Positions 17,701-27,300 are shown, counted from the stretch's first letter. The stretch: 64,000 nt of DNA from Parapedobacter flavus (GCF_035818675.1 NZ_JAYKZZ010000016.1:62001-126000); one strand, 5' to 3'. The notes: a model not told the origin generated them from the sequence alone. Program-made: numbers and translations.

Positions 17701-20335
17701 AAGGTATATAAATAATGTTTGAAGGAATAGCTATATAGCTGTTTATGGCACTGGCGGCACCGGCAATGGTCACTGCGGAGGTAGCGTTTCCGTTGAGTGT
17801 CACCGGAATTCCCGTGGCTGCCAATGCTATTCTGCCGTCTGAGACCGACAACCTAACCGTAATGTCATCACTATCTTCGTCAGCAAAGCTGCTCGATGCG
17901 ATATTGAGTTCGCCCCGCGTATCTTCAATGATCGTGATGCCCGCCGGCAATCCGCTGACCGTAGGGGCGTCATTTACCCCGTCTACCAATACACCGGTTG
18001 TACCGCCTACACTGTTGAGCGTAAGCGCGAGCGGATGGCTTGCGCCGTCATTAATCGTACCTCCATTCAAGACAATAGCAGCACCCACTTCAATGCCATC
18101 GGTGTCAATATCACCCGTTTGGACGGTATAGCGGAAGAGTAGGGCACTGGTAGCGGACCCACTCATATAGGCGGCATTGACCGAAGTAGTTCCGATGGTC
18201 AGCGGCAGCTGTGGCGTATCGATAACCGTTACATTTTCCGATACATTTACCGTGAAATCCAAGTTCTGCCCTGTAATGTAAATAGCATCTGCCGGCACAC
18301 TTACGCTACTAATTGTCGGTGCAACATCATCGACTACCGTAATGGTAAAGGCTTTTTCATAGAAGCCGCCCTTATTATCGGTGGTCCGGATGCGTACGTT
18401 GTTCGATCCCGTAGACAATATCGATGGATCGGTTGCCCATAGCGAGTTACCACTGATATTGAATGCATCGTTGTTATCACCCCCGCTTCCATCTACCAAT
18501 GTATAGGTATACGTATCGCCTACATCGGGATCGGTGGAGCTGAGGGTGCCGACTTCTGCGTTAGCACCCGCGCTTTGGTTTATGGAAGCGGGATCTAAGA
18601 TGATATCAGTGGGATCGTTGTTGATGATCTTTGTTGAGGTGCTTGTGACTGGTAAGCCCACGTTGCTGGAGGCATCCGTAAGTGTTACACTTAGCGTCAC
18701 TGTACCGGGGTCTAGGTCGGTGAGGTTAATGCCGGTCACTTGTTGAGTTGCCGCGGTGACCGTACCCGTACCGGTCACGGGTGTTCCGCCGGTACCGGTG
18801 AATGTATAATTGTAGGTTGTTCCCACTTCAGCATCCGCAAAGGTAAAGCTGACCGCAGTTTGATTGTCTTGTGTAATCGGGTTCTGATCGATGTTGACGG
18901 TATACCCTGCGGGCGGGAATTCATCCGCGCACCAGCTGAAATTATCCAAGTTTAGGTAAGTAAATGCGCCGCCAATCGAAATCTCCAATTGATCGATCAC
19001 TTTTATGGAGGGATCTCCATTCTCGGCTGAGAAATCGATATAGGTGTACCCCGAGTTGGCACTAAAATCAGTTGCAAACCCGGAAGTTTTTGTAAAAGTA
19101 TACTCCTGACTACCCGATCGGAGACCCCGGATGGTTACAGCTCCATCGGCTGTCGGATCTGCACCGTCGGCTATCGACGACAGGTACAGGTAAAGCCCAT
19201 TTACGGTAATCTCCCCATCATCTGGTGCAATGGTAAAAGGGCCTGTTCCTGAAGTCCGCTTTAAATTAAACGCGGATCCACCCAATCCGGTGTTAGGCGT
19301 TTCCGTGTTTACGGTCCAGTTACCGGTCAATGTAAAATTCTTCCCATTACCCGAAAAGGTTGTCGCATTGTCTGCCTCTCCTTGGTCGAAGGTCTCGATA
19401 AAACAGGAAGTCACATAATGTTCCTGCCCACCGGTGAATGCAGCAGTGCCACCTAGGCCATCACCATTTTCAATATCCGTGCCCGCTTTTAAATCCAGTC
19501 GGATATTCCCCTCACCCGAAATACCATTGATCACAGCCGTATAGGTAGTGCCACTGCCCGTAATACTGGCAATCGTGCCCGTAGCGCTACCTACCTTCGT
19601 GAGCTCAAAGTCAGTAATATCCACATTGGATGCCGCCTTGGAGAACGTAACCGTATAGGAAACTGTCGTTGCCGTACTGGCGGGATTGCCCACCAGGCTA
19701 ATGCCCAATACCTCCGCCGGATCGGTATCGCCCACTGACGTTGGTGGACCATAAGTAAACTCGTCCAGATAGAAGTTAATGTCGTCAGCTGTGATTTCAA
19801 TCAAATCGACATCAAAAAAATCAGGATTTGCAGAAAAATCTAACAATTCCGTATTATTCGACGGAATCAAGCTAACAGTGGCCCCGCTCTTCGCTACACC
19901 GCCTTTATAGCCAGTGATCGTTGCCTGGATGCTCCCATTATTCCCCCCATCTTCTAGGTAAATGCTCACGAATCGAAAAGAATCGCCATTTGTTCCTTTT
20001 TTGATCGTCCATTTGGTGATATCCCCTGTTGTCCCACCATTATCATATAGGCAGCTACTCCCGTTATACCCAGGTCCTACCCCATCTTCATTACCGCGAC
20101 CTTCAACTTGGGCGGTCGTTAGTCCGCCACTGACGGAAAACAGAAAACCTTCCGCTATTATGCTTTCGTGTACTTCGCCCGGTTCTGCAGCAGGAAGAGC
20201 GTCTCCAAATGTCGGGCCGTACCCATATCTTCCAGCCACCCGATTAAAATCAATGGTCGTCTGTCCCCGAACCCCCTGGGACGCGAACAATACCAATAAT
20301 CCGATACATAGAGCAGAAGAGTAGAAGTTTTTCAT
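13868..20335 (-). CDS. Giant secreted cadherin/Ig-like repeat protein, N-terminal 2155 residues
   Basis: Starts with a clear signal peptide (residues 1-24, SALCIGLLVLFASQGVRGQ). Two jelly-roll-like segments follow (about 26-200 and 310-470), which may bind ligands. A long series of cadherin/Ig-like modules comes next. Their boundaries are marked by NDAP, and they include EDTP and Putative-Ig types (PTVANPIPDQNATQGVAFSF) and a tandem-95-like module (APVAVDDPVTVNEDIPATGN). Residues from about 1858 are YDG repeats. The frame ends at TAG (13870-13868) inside a repeat, where sister units read TAT (Tyr of FVYDG). Without the downstream CHU_C domain this product would lack its T9SS signal. Likely role of the intact protein is a surface adhesin. 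The PorP-like partner lies downstream and a tail-collar protein upstream. Confidence 0.88.
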   Translation of the reverse strand: MKNFYSSALCIGLLVLFASQGVRGQTTIDFNRVAGRYGYGPTFGDALPAAEPGEVHESIIAEGFLFSVSGGLTTAQVEGRGNEDGVGPGYNGSSCLYDNGGTTGDITKWTIKKGTNGDSFRFVSIYLEDGGNNGSIQATITGYKGGVAKSGATVSLIPSNNTELLDFSANPDFFDVDLIEITADDINFYLDEFTYGPPTSVGDTDPAEVLGISLVGNPASTATTVSYTVTFSKAASNVDITDFELTKVGSATGTIASITGSGTTYTAVINGISGEGNIRLDLKAGTDIENGDGLGGTAAFTGGQEHYVTSCFIETFDQGEADNATTFSGNGKNFTLTGNWTVNTETPNTGLGGSAFNLKRTSGTGPFTIAPDDGEITVNGLYLYLSSIADGADPTADGAVTIRGLRSGSQEYTFTKTSGFATDFSANSGYTYIDFSAENGDPSIKVIDQLEISIGGAFTYLNLDNFSWCADEFPPAGYTVNIDQNPITQDNQTAVSFTFADAEVGTTYNYTFTGTGGTPVTGTGTVTAATQQVTGINLTDLDPGTVTLSVTLTDASSNVGLPVTSTSTKIINNDPTDIILDPASINQSAGANAEVGTLSSTDPDVGDTYTYTLVDGSGGDNNDAFNISGNSLWATDPSILSTGSNNVRIRTTDNKGGFYEKAFTITVVDDVAPTISSVSVPADAIYITGQNLDFTVNVSENVTVIDTPQLPLTIGTTSVNAAYMSGSATSALLFRYTVQTGDIDTDGIEVGAAIVLNGGTINDGASHPLALTLNSVGGTTGVLVDGVNDAPTVSGLPAGITIIEDTRGELNIASSSFADEDSDDITVRLSVSDGRIALAATGIPVTLNGNATSAVTIAGAASAINSYIAIPSNIIYIPSANHSGTAAATLTVSADDGDGSGDVELGTEPINITAVNDAPVTVISPIPEVTEDTPAALTGMGVTDVDGDDQTLTFTVTGGTVTLGTAGISFGGSGNGTAAFTASGTLANINAALAAATFTPTPNLSGTDAGSISFVSNDGTAGSNQATVTFNIIAANGGPVFDGNKVIFYTENGTPARFNSGGSIELTESEGEAIIEAVITFNDQRDGDILSVEAPSPYAVSQAGNVITLTGTGTAAQMTSVLESIEYSNSGNDPTIGGTDNTRNITSIVKDASGISSNILTVQIGLTAVNDDLTMVSLPSDVIAFKNTASDLDLSPVTFSDVDAGSNSVTLTLEVSDGILAATTGSGVTVGGSGTGILTLSGTPSAIDGYLNSPSNIQYTGAVLGDNAAVLTLSANDGGNTGTGGGATVELGQIQIDITPVNDAPTVANPIPDQNATQGVAFSFQFAANTFADVDAGDVLTYAAQLNGGGNLPAWLSFDGDTRTFSGTPANSDVGSLEIDVIADDGNGGTVTDTFTLTVNAPPTVSGLPAGITIIEDTPGQLNIASSTFADSDSDEITVTLSVSDGRIALAATGIPVTLNGNGTSAVTLGGAAGAINSYIDIPSNIIYIPSANHSGTAAATLTVSADDGDGSGDVELGTVPINITAVNDAPVVTTSGGTTPFIERVIGGPVPIAIDDALTISDPDNTSLASANVAVTGNFQADEDLLAFVNDGSTMGNIDGSYDETTGTLMLTSVGATATLAEWQAALRAVTYSNNSQHPNTTTRTVSFEVNDGTADSAPATKDVNVVAVNTAPVAVDDPVTVNEDIPATGNALTNDSDVEGNALTASLVTAPVNGTVVLNADGSFTYTPNSNYNGLDSLEYQVCDNGTPSLCDTAWVRFTISAVNDAPIITGTPATTVNQDAAYSFTPIANDIDAGDVLTFSIANKPDWATFNANTGELSGTPGNSDVGTTTDIIITVSDGVLDASLAAFDLEVASAIISGLTLPNSNFVYDGTAKSLEIDGTLPQGTSVSYADNSRTDVGTQKVTATVEGAGYTPLVLTADLTVTRATITGITLDDGSFTYDGTAKSLTIAGTLPEGTSVSYADNSRTDVGAQEVTATITGSNYEDLVLMADLTVTPAIITGITLADASFVYDGTAQSLEITGTLPDGTTVAYTGNSLTDVGTQQVTATITGSNYDDLVLTADLTVTPATITGITLTDASFVYDGTAQSLEITGALPDGTSVSYADNSRTDIGTQEVTATVSGGNYDDLVLTADLTVAPATITGITLTDASFV

Positions 20336-20372
20336 GGCAATTTAATAACGGTGCATCAACAGGTAGAAAGTT

Positions 20373-20404
20373 AAAAAAAGCCGTCTGAAAATATTTTCAG
20401 ACAG
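20373..20404 (-). terminator. Intrinsic terminator after the tail-collar gene
   Basis: GTCTGAAAA (20383-20391) and TTTTCAGAC (20394-20402) form a perfect stem, extended by GC pairs. On the minus strand it is followed by seven T. It lies between the collar gene and the giant gene, so these are probably separate transcripts or are partly uncoupled. Confidence 0.8.
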
Positions 20405-20413
20405 CTCAAAAAA

Positions 20414-20956
20414 TTAGTCTCTTGACGGGAATATCCCTTGCAACGCGATGATGTAATTCATTGCGATGTATGGTTGCCTGTTTTCATGTGGCTGGTTTCC
20501 CCCAACCGGTTGGATGGCTTGTGGGCTCATGGTAGCATTGCCCGGACCGGTGCTGAAGGCATTAGCGGGAACGGTATTTCCCCGCTCGATTGTCACCTGA
20601 TTATTGGCGATGATGGTATTGGTGGGGTCACTTTGCGTACCGCTCTCTTTGCTTACCACTAATTGATGCGTATGCGATGGCATTTGGGTCGACATAAGCG
20701 TTACATGCTCTTGTCCAGCCATTTCACCCTGGCTATAATTAGACAGCCCTGGCCCTTGGCCCATGCCAACGGCGCACCTACCTCGCAGATCGGGGAGGGC
20801 AAATGTGGTTCGGCCATCCCCACCATAAGTGGTACCCAAGAGTGAAAATAGTGCTTGGTTTTGTGAAATTGGAAGTAACTGGCCTTGGCACAATGCCCAG
20901 CCACGTGGCGCGAAATTAAATCCGACCATCATAATTTGTCCAAGAAATGGTTCCAT
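20414..20956 (-). CDS. Phage tail collar domain protein (MdpB-like)
   Basis: 180 residues. The N-terminal MEPFLGQIMMVGFNFAPRGW with ALCQGQLLPISQNQALFSLLGTTYGGDGRTTFALPDLRGR is a textbook tail-collar domain (about residues 1-60). A histidine-containing MPSHTHQLVVS segment and a C-terminal QPYIAMNYIIALQGIFPSRD complete the usual form. No signal peptide is visible. Many Bacteroidota carry such genes outside prophages, often called microcystin-dependent or tail-fibre proteins. No other phage gene is present here, so it is not a prophage remnant. Its neighbours are a T9SS giant protein and a PorP-like protein, which suggests a cell-surface structure, but this is inference. Confidence 0.92.
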   Translation of the reverse strand: MEPFLGQIMMVGFNFAPRGWALCQGQLLPISQNQALFSLLGTTYGGDGRTTFALPDLRGRCAVGMGQGPGLSNYSQGEMAGQEHVTLMSTQMPSHTHQLVVSKESGTQSDPTNTIIANNQVTIERGNTVPANAFSTGPGNATMSPQAIQPVGGNQPHENRQPYIAMNYIIALQGIFPSRD

Positions 20957-21253
20957 ACGATTAGCTTATTAGTTTATATACGTAAAATTTGACTATTATT
21001 TGGTAGTGGCCACTGCGCATGTGAACAACATCACATAGCCAGTGGTAATCCTTCACTTATTTACGACGGTTGCTCACAGGGTATTTGGTAAATTATTACA
21101 ACGATTAGTAGACGCAATTATTTGTCAAAGATAGGATAACTGTGTGACAAATAACCTACCCTTTAGGGGAGGGTGTTAAAAAAAGGTTATTTTTATTGCG
21201 AGTTAGTTAATCGCGTAGGACATCGATTATCTATTAAGCTAATTTTTCTGTCC
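20957..21253. other. Gene-free region with CRP-like palindrome and inverted repeat
   Basis: No ORF is credible here. The region holds TGTGA-N6-TCACA at 21020-21035, flanked by CCACTG (21010-21015) and CAGTGG (21040-21045). It also holds a perfect 10-bp inverted repeat TTATTTGTCA (21118-21127) / TGACAAATAA (21145-21154). It lies upstream of the collar gene and behind the metallophosphoesterase terminator, so it should contain the collar gene promoter. I could not find a clear TAnnTTTG box. Confidence 0.6.
21019..21036. promoter_or_regulatory. CRP/FNR-type palindromic operator
   Basis: ATGTGAACAACATCACAT is a perfect match to the TGTGAnnnnnnTCACA half-site pattern of CRP-family regulators. It lies 63 bp upstream of the collar-protein start. 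Whether a CRP-family protein of this organism uses this sequence is unknown. An outer dyad CCACTG/CAGTGG could alternatively make this a transcribed hairpin. Confidence 0.45.
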
Positions 21254-21294
21254 GACAAAAAACCAATTCCGGCCGCCGGTAACGGCGGCGGAAT
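21254..21294 (-). terminator. Intrinsic terminator of the SusCD-phosphoesterase operon
   Basis: ATTCCGGCCGCCG and CGGCGGCGGAAT (21266-21294, one bulged G) make a very GC-rich stem, followed on the minus strand by TTGGTTTTTTG. It is placed just after the metallophosphoesterase stop and would end the operon that begins with SusC. Confidence 0.85.
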
Positions 21295-21304
21295 GGAGCC
21301 AAAA

Positions 21305-22471
21305 TCATCGACTGGGCTGCAACGTCAGCGTATCTACCACCTTGCCTGCCTGATCTACCACATTGATATGAAGCCGCTCACTATCAGCGGTAACGCGCAA
21401 CATGTTGTTGTTGGAGTTGACGAGAATCGGGAAGTTGTGCGTCCCAGGTTCCGCATCGCGCTTGATGTGCCGGTGCAGGTGACCGCTCAGCATCACCTGA
21501 GCACCCGCCGCGTTCAGTAAAGGCACAAATTTCGCCGCGATCTCTCCTTCGCCGTGCCATCCGCCGAAGGGCGGCATATGGCAGATAACCACCTTATAGG
21601 GCGCACCCACGTACTCGGGTCGCTGTAACGCGGCTTCCAACCATTCGGCTTGTTGTGAACGGTAGGCATCCATGTTCACGATGCCGCTATACTCGATGTC
21701 GCTGTCCGGCTTGTCTTCGCCGCAATCGAGTACGACGAAGCAGACTGGCCCTCGCCGGAACAGATAATACAGGTGGCCCGAGGTGGTTGGAAAATAATCG
21801 GCGAACGCATTCGCGAAAGTACCGCGCGTCTCGTGGTTGCCACGGGCATAGTACATGGGAGTCTCGGAGGCAAAAAGCGCGGTAGCGGTGTCCATATAAT
21901 GGGCGAAAAGCTGCGTTTCATCCAATAAGTTATTGGCCATATCGCCATTGAAAAACACCAAGTCTGTTTTCTGCCAATCAAGCTGTCCAAGAAGGTTTTT
22001 CATCACCTCGTTGCGACCGTGGATATCGTTGATTACCGCGAAGGAAACCTGCTGCTGTCCAGGGGTGCTGGTCGTAAAGGTGAGGGGCTCCTGTTTGTAC
22101 ACGCGGGTGGCGGCGATTTCGCCGTACGTTACCTTGGTGCCTACATGGCTGGTTACCTCTTGGGAATATACCCGATACCGGTAGGTGGTACCGGGGGTGA
22201 GACCTTGCAGGGTAACTTTATGCAGGGTGGAAACGTTTTTGAAGCCGTGGCTGCTGGCGAAATATTTGGGTCGTTCCTGTTTGTAGAAATGAGAATCATC
22301 GTCGGGCGCGAGTTCCACCCACCCCACCGCGTCTTTGTCGGTTGTCCATACGATGGTGACACCGGTATCGTGTAGGGCCTGCAAGTAAGGGCTGTGGGTG
22401 ATTTGGATTTGGCACCAGCCGGCTGGGATGGCAGCTACCAGCAGCAGTAACGTAAGCGTGAATTTATTCAT
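21305..22471 (-). CDS. Secreted metallophosphoesterase with N-terminal FN3-like domain
   Basis: 388 residues from the ATG at 22471, which begins a clean signal peptide (MNKFTLTLLLLVAAIPAGWC). The longer frame only adds 12 residues before it. A purple-acid-phosphatase-like FN3 domain (residues about 20-130, HSPYLQALHDTGVTIVWTT) precedes the calcineurin-like core. The core has the metal-ligand motifs NDIHGR, FNGDMANN, RGNHE, ICHMPPFGGWHGE and LSGHLHRH. It would hydrolyse phosphate esters in the periplasm or outside. It is the last gene of a SusC-SusD-phosphoesterase run, so its substrate may be the compound taken up by that pair. The exact substrate cannot be told. Confidence 0.9.
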   Translation of the reverse strand: MNKFTLTLLLLVAAIPAGWCQIQITHSPYLQALHDTGVTIVWTTDKDAVGWVELAPDDDSHFYKQERPKYFASSHGFKNVSTLHKVTLQGLTPGTTYRYRVYSQEVTSHVGTKVTYGEIAATRVYKQEPLTFTTSTPGQQQVSFAVINDIHGRNEVMKNLLGQLDWQKTDLVFFNGDMANNLLDETQLFAHYMDTATALFASETPMYYARGNHETRGTFANAFADYFPTTSGHLYYLFRRGPVCFVVLDCGEDKPDSDIEYSGIVNMDAYRSQQAEWLEAALQRPEYVGAPYKVVICHMPPFGGWHGEGEIAAKFVPLLNAAGAQVMLSGHLHRHIKRDAEPGTHNFPILVNSNNNMLRVTADSERLHINVVDQAGKVVDTLTLQPSR

Positions 22472-22547
22472 GTTTTGTATCTCGTTGTCATTGTATAAAG
22501 AGGGCACCCGGCTGTAGATCAGTCAACGGGTGCCCGATTTCCACTAC

Positions 22548-24344
22548 CTAATTATAATCTGGGTTTTGTATCAGCAGATCGTTCTTGTTCATCTCGTCGC
22601 GCAATATAGGAAGAAAATACGCTTTGTCCTGCCACGTATGCGTCTCAAACACTTTGTGCGTAATGGTTGGCACCGTGGCCGTGGTATGGTCGGGGTTCAG
22701 CTCATAGACGATGTCGGCAACGGTAGTGACATCGAGGGCCTCCGGACCAATGGCCCACCGACGTATATCATAGAAACGATGGTCTTCGAAGGCAAGCTCG
22801 ATTCGCCGCTCGTTGCGGTATCTTTCTTTGAGTGCTTCGCCCGACTCGGTCAACCCGGGTAAACCGGCCCGTTTCCGTACGCTATTGATGGTTGCCCTGG
22901 CTTCGGCGTCTTCTCCCAATTCGATGCAGGCTTCGGCATAGTTGAGGAGAACCTCGGTGTAGCGGATAAACCGCCATGTAACCGTTTGCCGCACATATTG
23001 TGCGTCATTATTGGGGTCGAGGTACTTGCGAAGATAATAACCGGTATAAGATCCATTCCAATCTTCAATCGGACTTTTACGGGTATCGACGCCAAACTCT
23101 TCCACCATGCTGTTGGTGGCATTGTCCCAGCGTTGCCAGCGGCCGGTCTGTATCTTGTTCAACGGATCCATCCCTTTTACGTCATCCGGGCGTTCGCGCC
23201 ATGGGGCCTCGTTGTATAGGATGGTCGCATAAAACCGGGGCTCCCGGTTTTTGTACGGTTGGGCCGCATGGTCGGGGTTTGTCCAGTCGAATTTGGTGCC
23301 ATCGGCCATCTCGAAGTCATCTACGACGTTACCGATCGGTGCATTGGCGCCCCATCCATGGTAACCGTTGGGTGAGGTATACAATCCGAAACGCTGCCCC
23401 ATGGGCACGGTAAAGAACTTCACAAAGATGTCTTCTTCGTTGTGTCTGGACATGAAAAGATCAACATAGTTCTGGGCAACGGAATCCGCGGGACTTGGGT
23501 TAGCTCGGAAAAGTGAATACTGGTTGAGATCGATTACGTCTTTTGCTGCATTTTTGGCGGCCTGCCAGCGCGCGGCGCGGTTGCCGTCGGTGTAGCCGAT
23601 GAGTTCGGGATGCTCATAAGATGGAAACACATCGGTGTTATACAGATCGCTCGCCGCATAGAGCAATACGCGTGCCTTCAGCGCCAAAGCGGCTCCTTTG
23701 GTTGCCCGGCCCAGGTTGTCACCGGAATGCGCTTCGGGGAGCAACGCCGCCGCTTTATCACATTCGGCCGCAATGAAACCCACACATTCGGCATAGGTGT
23801 TCCGCGCGGCCTTGAATTCGTCACCCAATTCATAGGCGTCCGTGATGAGCGGTACGCCGCCGTATGTGCTGGTGAGGAAATGGTAGAGGTACGCGCGCAG
23901 GAAATGGGCTTCGCCGGTCATCCGTTCTTTTTCTGTTTTGCCGTCCACCAGCGCATCACTGAAAGGAACTTCTTCTACCTTGCTGAAAAAGAGGTTGCAA
24001 AATCGGATGGTCTTGTATAGGTCTGCCCAACTACGCATCCGTGAAAATCCGTATGCGGGGATATTGTCTGCCGTAATAATGCCATTCTTGAAGTTGAGCG
24101 ATGGCGCGTTTCCCCGGTAGTGGGCTTCATCGACGATGTTGGCTTTCATCCGGCCATCGGTTAACGGTTCATCAAGCCGGAAATAGATCTGGTTGATAAA
24201 GGTTTCTACCAAGGCGGGATCACTCCAGACAGCGGTTTCCGAAAACTCTGTTTTGGGGAGCGTTTCTAGAAAATCTTGATTGCACGAGGTGGCAAATAAG
24301 GAAATTCCGGTAAATGCTGCTATTATATAGGTTCTTTTCTTCAT
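22548..24344 (-). CDS. SusD/RagB family nutrient-binding outer-membrane lipoprotein
   Basis: 598 residues. The lipoprotein signal FTGISLFATSC places Cys at about residue 21. The SusD start follows (NQDFLETLPKTEFSETAVWSD), and the C-terminal RagB/SusD repeat region is recognisable in ITHKVFETHTWQDKAYFLPI and DLLIQNPDYN. SusD proteins sit on the cell surface and cap the SusC channel, capturing the ligand. The start lies 14 bp after the SusC stop, so the two are co-transcribed. The ligand cannot be inferred from sequence. The phosphoesterase downstream suggests a phosphorylated compound or phosphate-ester-linked glycan. Confidence 0.96.
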   Translation of the reverse strand: MKKRTYIIAAFTGISLFATSCNQDFLETLPKTEFSETAVWSDPALVETFINQIYFRLDEPLTDGRMKANIVDEAHYRGNAPSLNFKNGIITADNIPAYGFSRMRSWADLYKTIRFCNLFFSKVEEVPFSDALVDGKTEKERMTGEAHFLRAYLYHFLTSTYGGVPLITDAYELGDEFKAARNTYAECVGFIAAECDKAAALLPEAHSGDNLGRATKGAALALKARVLLYAASDLYNTDVFPSYEHPELIGYTDGNRAARWQAAKNAAKDVIDLNQYSLFRANPSPADSVAQNYVDLFMSRHNEEDIFVKFFTVPMGQRFGLYTSPNGYHGWGANAPIGNVVDDFEMADGTKFDWTNPDHAAQPYKNREPRFYATILYNEAPWRERPDDVKGMDPLNKIQTGRWQRWDNATNSMVEEFGVDTRKSPIEDWNGSYTGYYLRKYLDPNNDAQYVRQTVTWRFIRYTEVLLNYAEACIELGEDAEARATINSVRKRAGLPGLTESGEALKERYRNERRIELAFEDHRFYDIRRWAIGPEALDVTTVADIVYELNPDHTTATVPTITHKVFETHTWQDKAYFLPILRDEMNKNDLLIQNPDYN

Positions 24345-24358
24345 GATTTCTTCAGCTA

Positions 24359-27300
24359 TTAAAACGTTAATGATACACCCAGGTTATACACTTTGTTAAG
24401 CGGATAGGCTGTAGCTGAGGTGGTTTCGGGATCAAAATCCTTCACGGCGGTAAATGTGAGGAGGTTCATGCCCGTAAAATAGACCTGTGCGCCGCTTAAC
24501 CATAACTTTTCGCAGAACGCGGAAGGTATACTGTAGCCGAGCTCGAAGTTCTTGAGGCGGACATAGTCGGAATTTTGGAGCCAATAGGTATTGGTGCCCG
24601 GGTTCTGACGCCAGTATTCGTTGTACCGGTTCCATATACGCGGTTTCGACGCATCGGGATTATCCGGAGTCCAACGGCCTTCCACATCTTGTTTGAGGAA
24701 ATTGCCTGCTTCTCCCTGCATCTGGTAATAGTTGTTTCGGATGGCACCGGTGGCCCACTGGAAGAACAAGGAGGTGTAGAAGCCCTTGAAAGAAAGGTCG
24801 AGGTTCAACCCGCCGGTATGCGTGGGCAGCTCGGTTTTATATACCCGGATACGGTCGAGGCCATTGATTTCGCCATCATCATTTACATCTTCGTAGATGA
24901 TGTCGCCGGGGCGGGCACCGGCCCAATGGGGGTAGGCGTCCACCGCTGGTTGATCGCGGAATACACCTATTGCCTTGTAATACAGCTCGGTGTCCATGGG
25001 GTAGCCTGTAGATCGTTGGTAGTCCGGCACACCGGGTATTTCGTCCCAGAACCGGATCCGGTTTTTATTGAAATTGATATTTGCTGATATCCCATATTGG
25101 AATTCGCCGGCACGGTTGTTATAACCGACTTGGAATTCGGCACCCTGGTTTTCGACTTCGCCGATGTTTTCGCGAGGTAGCGTTAGCCCGGTCGATTCGG
25201 GTACCGAAGCGTTTCTTGACCACAGGATATTGGTCCGTAAATTATAGAAATATTCGGCAGAAAATGTCATTTTACCATGGAGGAATCCGGCGTCAAAGCC
25301 AATGTTGGACTGGTTCGCAACCTCCCAGGTAACGTTCGGGTTTGGAATGCGCAACTCTTCCAGTATCTTGTTTTCCACGTCGCCATTAAACACATAGATG
25401 CCATTTGCGGCCGATGGGAAGCCATAGCTTGCCAAGTACTGATAGGCGGTGATACGGTCGTTGCCGGTCTGTCCCCATGAACCCCTTAACTTGAAGTCGC
25501 TCACAACGGGTCGTATATCTTCCCAGAAGGGTTCGTCAGACACACGCCATCCCAAAGATACCCCAGGAAAGAATCCGAATCGCTTGGCGGCAGGAAAGAT
25601 GTAAGAGCCATCGTATCGCCAGACGAACTCAAACAGGTATTTGTTATCGAAATCGTAATTCAACCGGCCGAAATAGTTGAGCCTAGCCTGTTCGCTAGCG
25701 GTACCGGTGCTGTTTTTCTCGGCGTCGCCCCCAGCAAAAAGCTGATCCAAGGCGGTCGACACGAAGTATCTACGGAAGGCTTCGAAACGCATTGTTTCGC
25801 CCGTAATACGTTCCACGCCAAATAGACCTTTGACGTGGTGTCTATCGCCGAATGTACGGTCGTAGTTGAAGAGGGTGTTCATAGTCAGGAGGTCGGCGTT
25901 CTGCATGTCTTGGGTGAGCTGCGGATTGGTAAATCCTTTTTGCCCCTCGACCAAAATCGGGTCGCCGTTGTCATCCCTGCTCGCGCCGTCCCATGCGTAC
26001 AGGTACCAAGGCAACTGCCAGAGCTTATTGTTATATATCCGGCGGTCAAAAGCAACATTTGCCGATACGGACAGCCCCTCTACCCACGGCACGGAGATGT
26101 CGATGTTCGCCTTGGTCTCGAGTATGGTCGACTTATTGCGGTCATATCCCGTTTGGTTGGTGGTTACCACCACGGGGTTATTCCCATATTCGATATCGGG
26201 GCCATTCATCCCATTAGGCCAGTAAGCCGGCATGTTCGGCTTTCCCCGTCTTAGCATCTGGAAAATATCCGATGCCGATCGGGTGGGGTAATTCCGGTTT
26301 TCCTCACGCCCCGCCAAACTGATACCGTACTTCACGTATTCCGACAATTGACCATCGAGGTTTGTACGAAAATTGAATTGCTTGTAGTGCGTGGCGCTTT
26401 TTTTATAAATACCATCCTGGTAATTGTATCCCCCGGATATAAAGTATTGGAGGGCCTCCTGTCCGCCCGATATGCTTACTTGGGCGGTGCGTTGTGCGGA
26501 GGCCGACTGGAACGTAGCGTCATACCAGTTGGTATTCGGATACCCCCACGGGTCGCTGCCATCGCGGTATTTTTGGATCTCCTCATCGGTGAATACGGGT
26601 TGTTGGCCCGCGTACTGACTGATTTCATTGAGCATCTGCGCGTAGGTTGCAGCGTCCGCGACATCTGGAATGACCGTTGGCATACTCAATCCTTCATTAT
26701 AGGTAAAGGTGAGTTGTGGCTTGCCCGTGCTGCCGCGCTTTGTAGTCACCAAAATGACCCCGTTGGCGGCTTGCGCACCGTAAATGGCCGCGGAGGCATC
26801 CTTTAGTACGGTTACGCTTTCGATATCGGCGGCACTTAGGCGCTCAAGCGACCGGTTGGCAATCCCGTCAACCACAATTAGGGGCGAATTATCTCCCAGG
26901 GTATTTGCACCCCGAATGCGGAAGGTGGAGTTGTCGCTTCCCGGCTCACCCGAGCGTGTGACAGCCACCAAGCCCGGCAACCTGCCTACCATGGCGTTCG
27001 AAAGGTTTATGGCGGGTGCTTTGGTAAGGGTTTCGCCTTTTACCGTTGCAACGGACCCTGTGATGGTGCCCACGCGTTGTGTTCCGTAGCCTACCACGAC
27101 AACTTCGTCAAGGCCACTCACCTCCGTTTTGAGGGCCACATTGACGGTGCCTGGGGCCGCAACCCGTATTTCTTGCGTGGCGAAACCGATAATGGAAAAA
27201 ATCAACGTGTGGTTTCGACTGGGAAGCTCGATGCGGTAGTCGCCATCCGCATCGGTTGTAACTAAGAGTGTGCTGTTTTTCACGGCAACCGTCACACCCT

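Noticed and set aside
13868..20335. Many plus-strand ORFs of 60-228 codons opposite the giant gene
   Set aside because: They are frame shadows of a biased repeat-rich coding sequence.
20414..20956. Prophage remnant suggested by a tail-collar domain
   Set aside because: No integrase, capsid, terminase or attachment repeats nearby; such genes occur outside prophages.
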